DNA from: Amaranthus tricolor
Taxonomy: Eukaryota > Streptophyta > Magnoliopsida > Caryophyllales > Amaranthaceae
Assembly: GCF_026212465.1 (NCBI RefSeq)
Contig: NC_080060.1
Location: 611,501-675,500 of the forward strand
Direction of reading: 5' to 3'
Length of the DNA: 64,000 bases
Numbering within the stretch: position 1 is the first letter of the stretch; each line of letters starts with the position of its first letter. This document shows positions 11,875 through 24,885 of the stretch, piece by piece. A program made the position numbers and the translations under genes. Under the pieces are notes generated by a model, which had not been told where the DNA came from, made no database searches, and was given only the letters and a program-made list of their open reading frames with translations.

Positions 11875-14800
11875 ATGCGTAATCATCACCCATGGAAGTA
11901 TTACCTTCTTCATACCATTTTCATCTTTATCCTTCTCTTTCCCATGTCTTCCCTTGCTTTAAACCACCAAGGGGAAGCCCTTCTTTCATGGAAACAAACC
12001 TTAAATGGGTCAATTGAGGTTTTGAATAATTGGAACCCAAATGATCAAATCCCATGTAAATGGTTTGGGATCAAATGCAACTCAAAAAATGAAGTGATTG
12101 AGTTAAACTTAAGGTATATTGATTTATTTGGGAATGTTCCTTCAAATGTCTCTTCGTTATTGAGTTTAACAAAGATTTCCCTTGTGAGTACTAATCTTAG
12201 TGGTACAATCCCAAAAGAGTTGGGTATGCTCCAGGAACTTATGTCCTTAGACTTAAGTGACAATGCCTTAAATGGTGAAATCCCAAATGAAATTTGTCAT
12301 TTACCAAAACTAGAACAACTTTACCTAAACACAAACCATCTAGAAGGTTCTATACCTATTGATATTGGCAATCTAACTAGCTTAACTTGGTTGATTCTTT
12401 ATGATAATCAACTAAGTGGTACAATCCCAACTACAATAGGGTACCTTAAAAACCTTCAAGTAATAAGGGCAGGTGGGAATAAGAATCTTGAAGGGTCATT
12501 ACCCTTAGAGATTGGGAATTGTACTAATTTGGTTATGCTTGGGTTAGCTGAAACAAGCCTTTCTGGCTCTTTACCTTCAACCATTGGCAACCTTAAAAAA
12601 CTCGAGACGATTGCGATGTATACAGCCTTACTTTCAGGCAAGATCCCACCAGATATTGGTGATTGTACCAATTTGGAAAGTATCTATCTTTATGAGAACT
12701 CAATCACTGGTTCAATCCCTTCTAATTTGGGAAAGTTGAAGAAGCTTCAGAATTTGCTTTTATGGCAAAATTCATTGGTGGGTACAATCCCTTTTGAGTT
12801 GGGATTATGCACAAATCTTGTTATTGTTGATTTGTCATTGAATTCAATAACAGGTAGTATTCCATCATCATTTGGGAACTTGACAAATTTGCAAGAACTT
12901 CAGTTGAGTGTGAACCAGATTTCTGGGTCACTCCCTTCTTCTTTGGGATCATGCAAGAGTCTTACACATATTGAGATTGATAACAATCAAATTTCTGGTA
13001 TGATTCCATCTGAGTTGGGATTGTTGACCAATCTTTCTCTGCTTTTTTTGTGGCAAAACAAGTTAGAAGGGAATATCCCAGAAAGTTTAGGAAATTGCAA
13101 GAATTTGGAAGCTATTGATTTTTCATCAAATAGTTTAAATGGGGTTATTCCAAAAGGGATTTTTCAGCTGAAAAAACTCAATAAATTGTTGTTATTATCC
13201 AATGATTTGTCGGGTTCTTTACCAGATGAGATTGGGCAGTGTAGTTCATTGGTAAGATTCAGGGCAAGTAACAATAGACTCACTGGGGATATTCCTCGAA
13301 CAGTTGGTGGGCTTAAAAATTTAAACTTTTTAGATCTTGGGGAAAATAGGATTTCTGGGGTTATACCCGAAGAAATTTCTGGGTGTGGAAATCTTAGTTT
13401 TATCGATTTACATTCCAATTCAATTTCTGGGGTTTTGCCTGTGAATTTGAGTTCTTTGTCTTCTCTTCAATTTATTGATGTTTCCGATAATATGATTGAA
13501 GGGGAAATAAGTAAAAATATTGGGTCTTTGAATTCGTTGACTAAACTTGTTTTGGGGAGAAATAGGTTAAATGGGTCAATTCCTAATGAAATCGGGTCTT
13601 GTTCAAAGCTTCAAATGATTGATCTTGGGGGTAATCAATTTTCCGGCGAGATTCCGGCAAGCATTGGTAGTATTCCAGGGCTTGAGATTGCTTTGAATCT
13701 GAGTTGGAATCAGTTTTCCGGCAAGATTCCGGCGGAGTTTTCATCGTTGACTAAACTTGGGGTGCTTGACCTTTCCCACAATAAGTTGTCCGGGGACCTA
13801 CATTCCCTTGAGGCGCTTCAAAACCTTGTGGTGCTCAACATTTCCTATAATGATTTCTCGGGTAGTGTGCCTGATACGCCGTTTTTCTCAAAAATCCCAC
13901 CTTCGATGTTTGCCGGGAATGTGGGACTTTGTCTTAGTAATGGTCAAAGGTGTGCCACCGGGAGGGGTGGTGTCGGGAAAAGGGCGAGGGTAGTGATGGT
14001 GGTGCTTCTTTCGGTGGGGGCAATACTTCTGGTGGCCGCCCTTTACACTATCTTTAGTGGGGGGCAATTTTTACGCAGGGCACACCAAAGCGACTTGGAG
14101 TGCCCAGATGATGACGTGGAAATGTGCCCTCCTTGGGAGGTCACATTGTATCAAAAACTTGACCTCTCGATATACGATGTTGTTAGGTGTATGACACCTA
14201 ACAATATCATAGGTCGAGGAAGGTCTGGTGTGGTCTATCGAGTATCCCTCCCTTCGGGCCTCACTATCGCAGTCAAAAAGTTCCGTTCATCAGATAAGAC
14301 CTCGGCAGCATTTTTCTCGTCGGAGATAGCCACCTTAGCTAGGATCCGACATCGGAACATTGTTAAGTTATTGGGTTGGACAGCTAATAGGAAGACTAAG
14401 CTTTTGTTTTATGATTATATGATCAATGGCACTCTTGGTGAATTGTTACATGAGAGCGACACAAGTAGTAATACGGGCACAACCGTTGTGGTCGAGTGGG
14501 AAACCCGATTCAAGATAGCTTTGGGGGTAGCTGAAGGGCTCGCATATTTGCATCATGATTGTGTACCGGCTATTGTACATCGAGATGTTAAAGCACATAA
14601 CATATTATTGGGTGATCGATACGAGGCTTGCTTAGCAGATTTCGGTCTTGCTAGGCTTGTCGAAGATGAAAGCGGATCATTTCCCGAAAACCCTCAATTT
14701 GCTGGATCATATGGCTATTTTGCTCCAGGTATGTTCCAAATTTCTTCTAGCTTCATTGATTAATCATATAGAATTGCTTATTGTGATATGTTTACTAACT

Positions 14801-15625
14801 TAAATAGAATTGATATGATTTAACTCGATTGACACGACCGAAATGTCATTCTAATTTTCGATTTATAACCCACTCATTGCATTTTGTCTATTTAAGTTTC
14901 AATTAATCATATATATATATATATATAGTATAATATAACTCAATTGACCTAACTGAAAATGACCTGACTGAAAATGACCTGACTCGAAATCTATCTAACC
15001 AACTATTTTGATAGGTCTTGGTAGAATGCAATTGAGATTAAGTATTGTTAAACCCCATTTATATGCTATGATTGAGATTAATTGTTGCTCTATATGTGTT
15101 TTATGGCGTGTAGAGTGTGCATGTGCCGTAAGGATCACAGAAAAGAGCGATGTATACAGTTTTGGAGTAGTATTATTAGAGATCATTACAGGTAAAAAGC
15201 CTGCGGATCCATCCTTTTTAGACGGGCAACATGTAATTCAATGGGTTCGAGAACACTTGAAGAGTAAACACGACCCTGTCGAGGTGATTGACTCCAAGCT
15301 CCAAGGTAACCCGGACACACAAGTCCAAGAGATGCTTCAAGCACTAGGAATCGCTTTGCTATGCACTAGCAACCGAGCAGACGATAGGCCTACAATGAAA
15401 GATGTCGCTGTTTTATTGAAAGAGATTAGACATGAACCATCACAAGGCAATGAGGGCTATAAACCGACAAGCAACACTTCGAAAAAGCAAGAAAATACAT
15501 CAAACTCATCATCGACATCGGTCACCCCCTCACAATTGTTGCTTATGCAAGGGTCGTCGAATAGTTTATCGTCGTTAGCTTACACATCTTCCTCCCCAAC
15601 TTACCCATCACATATTAGTCAATAA
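11875..15625 (+). CDS. RGI3-like: LRR receptor-like kinase, subfamily XI, RGI3/RGF-receptor type
   Basis: Predicted single-pass plasma-membrane receptor for a secreted peptide. The class includes receptors of RGF/GLV root-meristem peptides. Exon 1 is 11875–14728, intron 14729–15113 (GT…AG, phase 1), exon 2 15114–15625: 1121 residues. Seen: signal peptide ~1–29; LRR N-cap with WNPNDQIPCKW; about 23 LRRs ending near residue 680; an RAGG motif at 198–201, the RxGG signature of this receptor group; transmembrane segment ~705–728. The kinase has GRGRSG loop, K801, HRD at 902–904 and DFG at 922, so it should be active (RD type). The tail is long and Ser/Thr-rich. Joining the exons restores APE and then RITEKSDVYSFG across the junction. 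After APE this copy has Cys where many relatives have Tyr or His. An exact ortholog assignment needs a phylogeny. Confidence 0.95.
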
Positions 15626-18307
15626 TACCATTATGTGGTTATTTATATTTGATTTATAAATATGTTTTTCTAATGATAGATAGACATTATAGTAGGGTTA
15701 CATTGCCTTGATAAAGAAATGTAAAAAGTTAGCTAGATAAGTGACATTAGTCATTATCTTAAGATAGTGATGTGGAGATGAACAATACTAGTGTATAGTA
15801 CATTGATGTCATTTGTTTTTGGTGATTCTACCGGATATATTTATTGATCAAATGGTGTCAATTTTGACTACTCAAAGTTTCTTAATTGGGTTTACAATTT
15901 AATCACTCATTTAAGGTAAGAAAAATTCTTTACATGCGGAAAGGAGAACTGATCTTGTTGTAGGTGCATCGAATTTTAATTTACATGATTATTTAATATG
16001 TAACATTAAAAGGATTTTGGTCTCAGCTTGGTATCTTGCACAAAGTTAGGATCCGAAGGAGAGGTAGCGAATAGATTATACCTGTACTACCCCCTTAAGG
16101 AATAAAGCATGAGAAATACACATAATCAAATTAAACCCCCAAGTAGTAAGAGCCTTGCAAAATGAGTGATTAATAGCACTAAGACAATATATATGAGAAG
16201 TACTAAATATTAATGTATTTCCTAAAATAACATTAAGTTTAAAATGTAATAACAAATTACTTAAATTTTTAATTCGATAATCTGAATATACACTTCTAAA
16301 CTAATACTCTAAGATTTATGCTAAATTTATGCCTAGCATAAATAATAGATGATGTACACTATACTGTTGTTTAATTGTCAAGTCATAGATGTCTTTTTCT
16401 AGCAAAGAAGGTTTTGGGGCCGGAAGGATGTGTCGAATGTGTGTGTTTGTGCGTGTATTGTTTAAGCCTTTTGGCCATGTTAATCTTGTCCCCTAAAGTA
16501 TCTTCCAAAGGGTGAATATGTGTGGATTTAAGACTTTGCATTAATGATTTTGTTTTGGACTATTTTCACCTCTTTGTACTTCACTATTTTATGTTTTTGG
16601 GTTAGTCATAATTTTTACAGATAAAATGAAAAGAGAAAATTAAACGTGAAGGTTAAAGTTGTATTACAAAATAGATGAAAAGCCTTCAATTTATAATACA
16701 CTTATGAATCTTTTTTCTCTATGTCGTTCGTTTTACAAAATAGATAAAAAGCCTTCAATTTATAATACACTCATGAATATTTTTTCTCTATGACGTTCGT
16801 TGTGTTGTTATGGCTTGAAAAGAATTCGTTTATAAGGAATAACTTCCAGTTGTAATTAAGGGCAAACAATTCAACTTTCCAATTCAAATAATATAATTTA
16901 CACTTATTTTGCAAAATATAAAAAAATTTTCTTAATTTTTCCAATAATGAAAAAAATCCTAATATAATTTAAACAGCTCTACGAAGTACAACATGGTAAA
17001 TTAGCACTTTATAAAAAATTCTCGAGTGAAAGAAATATGTGAATTGATAAAAATTTAAAAAATAGTGTTTTCATAATCAAAAATTAAAATATTTGAGAAA
17101 TTTAATATGACAAAATATTAAAATAAGACAAATTACGTGGAATATGGAGTCGTACTACACCATGCAACTTTCCTTTTGGTTCCCATGTGAATCAAATTAT
17201 AGCTTGCTTTTTAGCAGGCAGTAAGTTGTTTTATGATTCATGAAACTATTCGTATCTAACTAATTAAATCTTTTTCCTTGTGCAAAAATAAGCATAATTA
17301 AGATACCAAAATTGGTCTTTTTTTTTTTTTTTGCTTTATGGATTTGGTATCATCAACATGAAAAGCTACTATTAGGAGTCGCTTGGATTAAAAATGAATA
17401 TTTAATGAGTTAAAAAAGTCAAATTAATGTAACAAAGCTCATTAAAGATGCAAATAAAGTTATTGAAATAATTGTGATAGAGGTAAAATGAGAGAAAATA
17501 AAAAAAGATGAATAAAAAAGTAGTTGATATCCTTCATTAGGAGGTAAAGAATTTTCCGATCCTCATAGAATAAATTTGTACCCCAAATAAGGGAACTAAT
17601 TGTTATATTCTCTATTTTTTATTACCTTCTAATCAATTTTTTCACCTCTTTAACAATCAAATCTCTTTAATTATTTATCTAATTAACTTTGTTTTTCTAG
17701 TTTGACTTTTATTTTCCCTATAAATATTTGCTTTCAATCCGCACTCCTTAGAGGCAAATATTAGTGCAATTTTTTTATAACTTTTTTTAATAATTTAGTG
17801 GAGTTGAACACTCTTGTATACACATAACATTGTATTAAACTCGTTGATAAAATTACTGATTGACTTTTGACTTTTTGTTTGTTGCTTGTGGTCAAATAAA
17901 TAAAAAAATAATTTGATATTACTTTTAAACTAACAGAAAAGTTCGTGATCGTGAAACTAGAGTGAAAAAATAGTTATGAGTAGTTCTTTTATAAGTACTT
18001 TGAATCAATAGAAGACATTTGTTGCACTATTTAAACTCAATGGTGTATTCTATTCGTATCACTTATTTTATATTAATTGTCATTTTGGTTTGTCTCCTTG
18101 CATCATTTTATTTTTAGATAATGACCCACAATTTTTTTTAAGTATCATCTATATATATTAAGTATTTTTTAATTTCATCAATATAATTTTTTTTCTTTCT
18201 TTATTTATTAATAATTATTTGCTTTTTTTTCTTAAATAATAATATTTTTTTTAATCTAAAATGAGGGAGACGAAGAGAGTATAATGCATCTAGAACTTTT
18301 TGCATGC
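15626..18307. other. Intergenic, no supported gene
   Basis: The 3′ flank of the receptor kinase followed by AT-rich spacer. It holds the tandem duplication at 16664–16801. A probable Stowaway-like MITE lies around 18040–18285: it starts TATTCGTATCACTTATTTTA and ends in the inverse-like AAAATGAGGGAGACGAAGAG. No coding region is visible. Confidence 0.55.
16664..16801. repeat. Tandem duplication, 69-bp unit
   Basis: Two adjacent copies (16664–16732 and 16733–16801) start TTACAAAATAGAT and share AAAGCCTTCAATTTATAATA. They differ at only a handful of positions, suggesting a fairly recent duplication. Non-coding. Confidence 0.85.
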
Positions 18308-18710
18308 CTCTAGCCTAGAGGTGTTCATTCGGTTGATCGGGTCGGTTTCGGACAGGTGTTATTCGGTTCGGTTGCATTTCGAATCGGTTATTTTTCGGCT
18401 GTGTGTTACAACGGGTCACACGCGGGTCGAGTCGGTTAGTCACGGTTCGGTTGGAGATCGGTTATTCAAGCTATCGGGTTAGCATCAGTTCGGTGTCGGT
18501 TGAAGTTCGTGTCGAGTGTCAATCGGTCTCGGGTTGTCATCGATTACTAATTGGTTCGGTTTTTTCGGGTACAGATCGGGTTCGAGCTTTATTTTTCGAG
18601 TAGTTATCGGTTACGGACAACTATCATCGGGTCAATATCGAAATAAGTTAATAGTCGGGTTTTTAATTGATGTATACTCATTTTATGGCAGATCAATTTA
18701 TTTCAATTAG

Positions 18711-18759
<49 letters not shown>

Positions 18760-18769
18760 CTTTTATTTA

Positions 18770-19960
18770 ATAATGCATCATGTTGCTACTTTTGATAATT
18801 GGTTGAATATTAAAACTCAATAATCGAAACTCGATTTGTTTGAATGAATAAGAATAATCTAAACTATCTCGTAGGCTATTAGTTACGTACTTAGACTTAT
18901 TAGCGTTATTGTCTTATTGAGTACTCTAAAGTATAAACTAATAGTCTCTCCAATTCAGAGTAATTATCTCGATTTCTTTTTAGGCTTGTAATTAACCTAT
19001 TAGAAATTTAGAATATATTACTAGAGGAGAATTTATGCAAATTCCAAATGAGACATTTGTTTTTTAATTAAAGGGAGTATAAGCTATTAGAATATACATT
19101 ACTCTATTACACTAATAATCGATTGTATTTCTAAGTTTGATAATTGAAACTTATTATATATAATAAAGTGAATTAGATTAATAGTAATCATAACCATTTT
19201 ATATGATATTATGTATTTATACTTATTAGTGACCATGAATACTTTAAAATAATAAATCTATTACACTAATAATTGATCGTATATTCCTATGTAATTTAAA
19301 GCTTAATAATGTTTGGAACTATATCTATTGGAGTGAATAAAACTAATACAAATTATCTTATAGAGTTATACTTATAGAGTTATAGTTATAGACTTATAGA
19401 CTATCATTGACATTTGACTGTTAACTCAATGTTATTACTTATTACAATTAGTTATTAGTTATTATTGATCTTGAATACTCTAAACTCTAAAGTAATTTAT
19501 AGGCTATTATTAATAATCGATCGTAGATTCGTAATTCAAAGTTCACTTATCATAATTCGATCTATTATAGATTATAGTAAATGAAACTAGTGTAGTACTC
19601 CACCTTTTTTGATTATTCGTAATGCATCATGTTGCTACTTTTGATAATTGATTAAATATTAAAACTCGATAATCGAAACTCGATTTGTTTGAATGAATAA
19701 TAAGAATAATCTAAACTATCTCATAGGCTATTAGAATATACATTACTCTATTACACTAATAATCGATTGTATTTCTAAGTTTGATAATTGAAACTTATTA
19801 TATATAATAAAGTGAATTAGATTAATCAAGTAATCATAACCATTTTATATGATATTATGTATTTATACTTGTTAGTGACCTTGAATACTTTAAAATAATA
19901 AATCTATTACGCTAATAATTCATCGTATTTAATTTAAAACTTAATAATGTTCGGAACTAG
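18770..19960. repeat. Internal segmental duplication inside the hAT element
   Basis: The segment around 18770–18870 (starting AATGCATCATGTTGCTAC) recurs at about 19619–19722. The segment 19079–19285 (ATTAGAATATACATTACTC…) recurs at about 19723–19960. Copy one is split by material at 18870–19078 that copy two lacks. The element has therefore been internally duplicated and then deleted or inserted into. Confidence 0.75.
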
Positions 19961-19973
19961 ACCTATTGTTAGT

Positions 19974-20190
19974 GACTTAGAAGAAGAGGTAATTAGTAAT
20001 GACTAGCTATAAACAAGACCAAACAAGAGGTAATTTATGCTTGTCCCACATCGACTTAGAAGAAGAGGTAATTAGTAATGACTAGCTATAAACAAGACCA
20101 AACAAGTGGTAATTTATGCTTGTCCCACATCGACTTAGAAGAAGAGGTAATTAGTAATGACTAGCTATAAACAAGACCAAACAGCCTTGG
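19974..20190 (+). repeat. 79-bp tandem repeat carrying snRNA-type promoter motifs
   Basis: Units start GACTTAGAAGAAGAGGTAAT at 19974, 20053 and 20132, an exact 79-bp period; the third is truncated near 20183. Each unit has TAGCTATAAAC, and each unit junction supplies GTCCCACATCG. The copies are nearly identical, so the amplification is young. It lies inside the hAT element. Confidence 0.9.
20122..20171 (+). promoter_or_regulatory. USE + TATA, plant snRNA-type promoter module (forward)
   Basis: GTCCCACATCG at 20122–20132 matches the plant snRNA upstream sequence element (RTCCCACATCG). TATAAA follows at 20166–20171, 33 bases further on. That is the spacing of Pol II-type snRNA promoters in plants (Pol III types are about 10 shorter). 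An identical module is one repeat earlier (20043–20053 with 20087–20092). No known U-RNA is recognised in the ~200 bases downstream, so this may be a promoter fossil or drive an unknown transcript. Confidence 0.55.
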
Positions 20191-21045
20191 GGCATATTTA
20201 AAAGGGTCGGTTGGCTAATTATGCCATGCTTACCCTTTGATTTGGTGAGTGCTGTATGGAAATCAAGACATATGGCCGACATAATTTGTGCAAACTAGAA
20301 GGGTTGGCTCGCTTGGCCGACCCTCAATCTCAGTTAAACACTAGGTTGCACTAAAATGGCGGACACGGGGACACGTAAATGGTGGTAATATAATAAATAT
20401 TTCAAATTAAAGATAATTTTACAATCTTTCATTTGATATTTGTAAATAAACACTTTAAAAATATAAAACTCACATAACATTCAAATAAGTACCAAATAAA
20501 CAACATGAGTATTTAAAAATAGTCATACAAACCAAATCAAAGAAAACCAAATAAATAGGTAAATATAAGTTTGATCATCACATATCATCCATATGACATC
20601 CATCATCATCCTCCGCTACAAAAGTAGTTTTCCAAATATCCTAAGTTAGACTAAATATTTCCAATATTTTAAAACATTTATTTTTTTACTTATAATATCC
20701 ACTTTTGTTATTTAATATCTTATACATCATTTAAGATGTTTAAATTAAAATATTCAAATTTTGTATTTGGACTTTTTATATCGTCTATCTCATATTTCAT
20801 ACAAAAATTACTAAATTATCTATCAGCACTTTCTAGTTCCTATTATAATGGGCATGTATAATATAAGTCCATTATCCTACAGATTATTGTGGAATGCTTT
20901 TATAATTTCAAATACTTATACATTTAATTAAATAACTAAAAGAAGTTTTTTTTTTAAACCTTTTCCAAATATAGAAGGATACTAGATAATAAGATTTTAC
21001 TCACTATACCTTCAAATCAATCTATACAACACTTCTAATTGGCCC

Positions 21046-21098
21046 ATATAAATAACACACTAGTGGGATTGCGTTCTTTCACCTAGGCGATGTGGGAC
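21046..21098 (-). promoter_or_regulatory. USE + TATA module (reverse), facing the forward one
   Basis: On the minus strand GTCCCACATCG (21098–21088) is followed after about 34 bases by ATTTATAT (21053–21046). Spacing and motif match the forward module in the same hAT element; the two point towards each other across about 0.9 kb. No recognisable snRNA lies downstream. Confidence 0.5.
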
Positions 21099-21849
21099 AA
21101 TGAGAAAAACAGAATTCATCTTGAATTAGTTGGCCATACATAAAAGGAACGAGCATGCATCAGAACTCAATGACCCAATAAAGCTACATAGATGTATAAG
21201 TGATGTAAATTTTTGGGGTTAAAAACTTAATATTTATATATTTAAATTTGGTGGATGTATAAGTGATGAATGTAAATTTTTGGGGCTTAAAGCTTGAAGA
21301 ATTGGTGGAATCTTATTGGTTTATAGTTGATTTGCTAAAATATTTATATATAAACTTGTTTACAATCTTTCAATATTAGAAATTAGTTTTCAAATATTCA
21401 AAAAATCATAATTAGAAAACTGAAATTGGATTCGGATGTATAACAGTTCGATTAAGAATCGGTTCGGGTTGGTATCAGTTCGGGTTAAAAACATTTTGAT
21501 TAATAATCGATTCGGATTTGTATCAGTTCGGGTTAAAAACAGTTCGATCTTAATCAGTTTTAGTCAGGTTGCATTCGGTTACGTGCATAATTCGGGTCGG
21601 ATTTGAATCGGGTCGATCATTGTTCAGTTCGGGTAACATCGGTTAAGGTTTATATGTCGGTTATAAAATTCGATTGCAGTTCGAGTTCGATTTTGGCCTT
21701 TTCGGTTATTAAACGGTTCGAGTGAAGTATCGGTTCGGGTAATTGCGGTTCGGTAAACCTAAAAAACTTACATTTTTTCGGGTCGGATAATTTTCGGTTC
21801 CGAGACGGATTTTTGGGTCGGGTTTGTTTTGAACAACTCTACTCTAGCC

Positions 21850-24665
21850 CTCTACAAAAAGCAGTGGAGATTGGACAATTATACCTTGGCAAACAAAAAT
21901 GCTTTTATAAAGGTTTTTCTCCTTGAAAGGCCCTCCTTTACTTGGAAGAACTTGATTGTTAAGAGAGTATTATAATGAATAGTATTAGTAGTACTCTGAA
22001 AATGAGAGAAGGGAAAACATAACACCTCCCCATTTAATGAGTTATCAAAATCAATGTCCAACTCTATCAACCCCTTATCAATACACTTATACACCTAATA
22101 TTTTGTTCCATGGATGACCTGCTTTTCAAATGTTTTTCATTTGCATCTCTCTTTTGTTTCCTAATTCTATCATGTACACTATTCTTTCGCATTGAATTAG
22201 TACCAAAAAAATTTTGGGTATTTTTTTTAAGGAAAAGATAAATATTTTATTTGATAATAAATGAAAAGAGGGTAAATTATGTTGATAAAATTAAAAGAGA
22301 ATTAAAATATCTATATATAATTTTAAAAAAGTGATAGACTACTATACAAAAGTAGAAATAACGCAAAATAAGTGAAACGAATCAAAATAGAAAATAATGT
22401 TAAATAATTGAGACAAAACGATATATGTTAGTTAAATTTACCAACTTATATTGAATTATAGAGACATGAAGAAAATTAAGTTAAAAATGACTTAAAATTG
22501 AGATAGGTTTTTCCAAAACATTAAAGCCATGTCAAAATGATTAAACGAAAACAATTACTAATTGCGTTTTGAGACACTTGCCCGCCTATTTGGATTGTAT
22601 CTCATATCTCGATACAGGAATATAATAGTTCAAAATTCTAATATGTATTTTATGTTAAAAAAAGCTCTAACCTTTGATTGAAAACTTTGTAAAATTGCAA
22701 ATATGAGAGAAAATTAATGAAAAAAATAAACTGAGTTGTACTTAAGTAAATTAATATAAGTGGAGATAAATAGACTCTTAATCACCCTTAGCTTGGTGTT
22801 TGGATTTAATTACCAAAGGTCAACAAACTTAAGTATATTGACAAAGCTTAAAGGAAAGAATATTTTCATAAGCCATTTTTAGATATGAATTTTACATAGT
22901 TAATTAAATGTCAAGTTGGATTTTAAAAAGAATACTTTTTATACTGAATTTGAAAGAAGAAAGGAGCAATATCTACCTCTATTTTCCACTATCACTTGTT
23001 TAGCTCCTCATTCAGTCCTCACGTGCCACCACATGTATTAGAACCCAAAAGTACACTCTGGGACCCACACCCTACATGGAAACCAATAGATCTAAGAGGT
23101 TTTAATTTATCTCAAAAAAAAAGTTTTAATTTTTTTAATTATTAGGATTGGTTTCGGCGGTTGAAATTTATGTTAATTTTTAATTTATTGTAAATTTATT
23201 TTTAAGTTAAAGTTAAAGTTAAAGTCCAGTTAATCATAAATATTAGATCAAAATAAGTAAGTATTAGATTATTTACGTCATTATTAAAATTTTTTGTGAT
23301 AATTTTATTTTGACTTCAGTTTTATAATTCCTCTATTTATTTTTATTTGTCCACTTTATCTTTTACACGTATTCTTTAGCAAATTTTAAGTCTTAATATC
23401 TCTAAGTACGCATGATAAACAATTATAAAAATTATATATTAAAAATTTTACATCAAGACAAATCTAATAATGTCTCACATGAATATATTTTATCTTTAAT
23501 ACATACTTAAAAAATCTAATTTAAATTTCTCTCTCTAAAAATGAACAAACTTAAAGTGAAAAAACAAAAAAAAAAATTAAAAATGGAGGGAGTATTATTT
23601 TTTAATTTCATTTACAACTTATTCACTAACTTTTTTTAAAATAAATCCTCTAACTTTAGTTCATTTACATTGTATGCTCATCTACTTTTGGTCTCATTTC
23701 TAACTACAAATAATAAGTAAATTTACTTTATTCATGCAAAATTAGAAGGATAGAGAAAATATATATCATAATAATTTAAATATTAAATATAAAAATAAGA
23801 AACAAAAACAGATAGATGGAACAAATGTGAGAAAAAAGAAAAAGAGATGTGCACATATCTAAATACTACTCCTAAAATATATTTCCTCCGTTATTTAATG
23901 TTCTTCTCATTTGGAGAGAAAAACTAAAATAAACAAGGGAGTAGTATTTTTTTAAAACAAACTAAATGATAAGTATATGTGGTATAGTTCATCTGCGTCA
24001 TTATGACAAGAATTATTAATTTGAAGCTTTTACTCACTCCGTTCCTATTTATTTAGACCTGATAATGATGTATTAAATATGAGTAAAAAATTTAATAATT
24101 GAGCAATGCAATTTAAAGAGGAGTATATAAATTACTAAAATTCACCTAAACACAAAAGATAAATAATTAGAGATTCCCAGCTTGGATCACAAGGACAGAC
24201 ACTCAGGGACTCGCTCATCTTGTTAGGGGAGCGCACATGCAATGAAGTCATGTCACGTGATAAAGAATAAATAAATTAATAAGTTTTCTTCCTTACATTA
24301 AATTTGCCTCATTTTTCTTTTTAATGTACCCAACTAAATTTGTCATATTTCTATTTTTGTCATAAATAACACCATTTTTTAATTTTTATTACTATATTTA
24401 ACTTTTTTTCATTTATATTTTTCTCCTACTTTTCTGTAAATATCGATTCATGCACTATTTTTATTTCTCCACCAAATGTATAATGGCAAATTTTGTGGAA
24501 TAGTGTGTGTATGTTCTTTATAAAATAGTTGTAGTAATATATGAAGTAATATATAGTCTTTTTAAAGAATACGAATTTTATAAGCTTTTTATTTATGAAT
24601 GAATGTTCTTTAATCTTGGAGACTTTATTAACTTGGTTGATTTCACACTTAGGAGTGGAGTTTTT
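21850..24665. other. Intergenic, no supported gene
   Basis: AT-rich spacer without coding features. The minus-strand frame at 21879–22094 has no recognisable domain. A Stowaway-like MITE at 23322–23598 is listed separately, and a fragment of similar type lies near 23880–23950 (starting TTCCTCCGTTATTTAATGTT). Confidence 0.55.
23322..23598. mobile_element. Stowaway-like MITE
   Basis: It starts ATTCCTCTATTTATTTTTAT…TTGTCCACTT and ends in the inverse-like …AAAATGGAGGGAGTATT. Read inward from the right, the sequence is CTCCCTCCATTTTTAATTT, the typical Tc1/mariner Stowaway terminus. About 277 bp, AT-rich, no coding capacity. Confidence 0.55.
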
Positions 24666-24666
24666 A

Positions 24667-24885
24667 TTTAACGGCTATCGTCTTTTTGAGAGACGTATCT
24701 CTGGAGTCGAACCCATTAAAAATTAAATGCTTATTTACTGTATTTTTATTATTTACTTATATTATCCTGAATGCTTACTTACCGTATTCTTAATCCCTAC
24801 TTTTAATATCTTAAATGTCTACTTATATCATTCTTAATACATACTTATAATATTTTTTAAAATATATAATGAGCCGGCCTAATTA
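24667..24885. repeat. Dispersed repeat, copy 1 (second copy at 61508–61707)
   Basis: It starts GAGAGACGTAT…CCATTAAAAATTAA and continues with ~20-bp sub-repeats of the form TCTTAATGTCTACTTAT, ending near AAAATATATAATGAG. The copy at 61508–61707 shares the start, the sub-repeats and the end. Probably a MITE or SINE-size element of unknown class. Confidence 0.6.

Larger units (their letters stand above)
18316..21841. mobile_element. hAT transposon, 3.5 kb, non-autonomous
   Basis: The left end is TAGAGGTGTTCA (18316–18327) and the right end is the inverse TGAACAACTCTA (21830–21841), with one mismatch. A perfect 8-bp target duplication CTCTAGCC flanks it (18308–18315 and 21842–21849), as expected for hAT. 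The subterminal 400 bp on each side are packed with degenerate CGGTTCGG and TCGGGT words, typical hAT subterminal repeats that bind transposase. No transposase frame is left. The interior holds duplicated AT-rich segments, a tandem array with snRNA-type promoter motifs and a (TA)n run at 18716–18755. Frames at 18300–18710 are products of the repeats, not genes. Confidence 0.92.

Noticed and set aside
18300..18710. Overlapping + strand frames of 60–66 codons
   Set aside because: Arise from degenerate CGGTTCGG/TCGGGT repeats at the hAT end; no codon pattern or domain.
20190..20380. A known U-snRNA downstream of the USE/TATA module
   Set aside because: The sequence after the TATA box does not match the 5′ ends of U1, U2, U4 or U5 as I know them, and no clear Sm site or 3′ box was seen.
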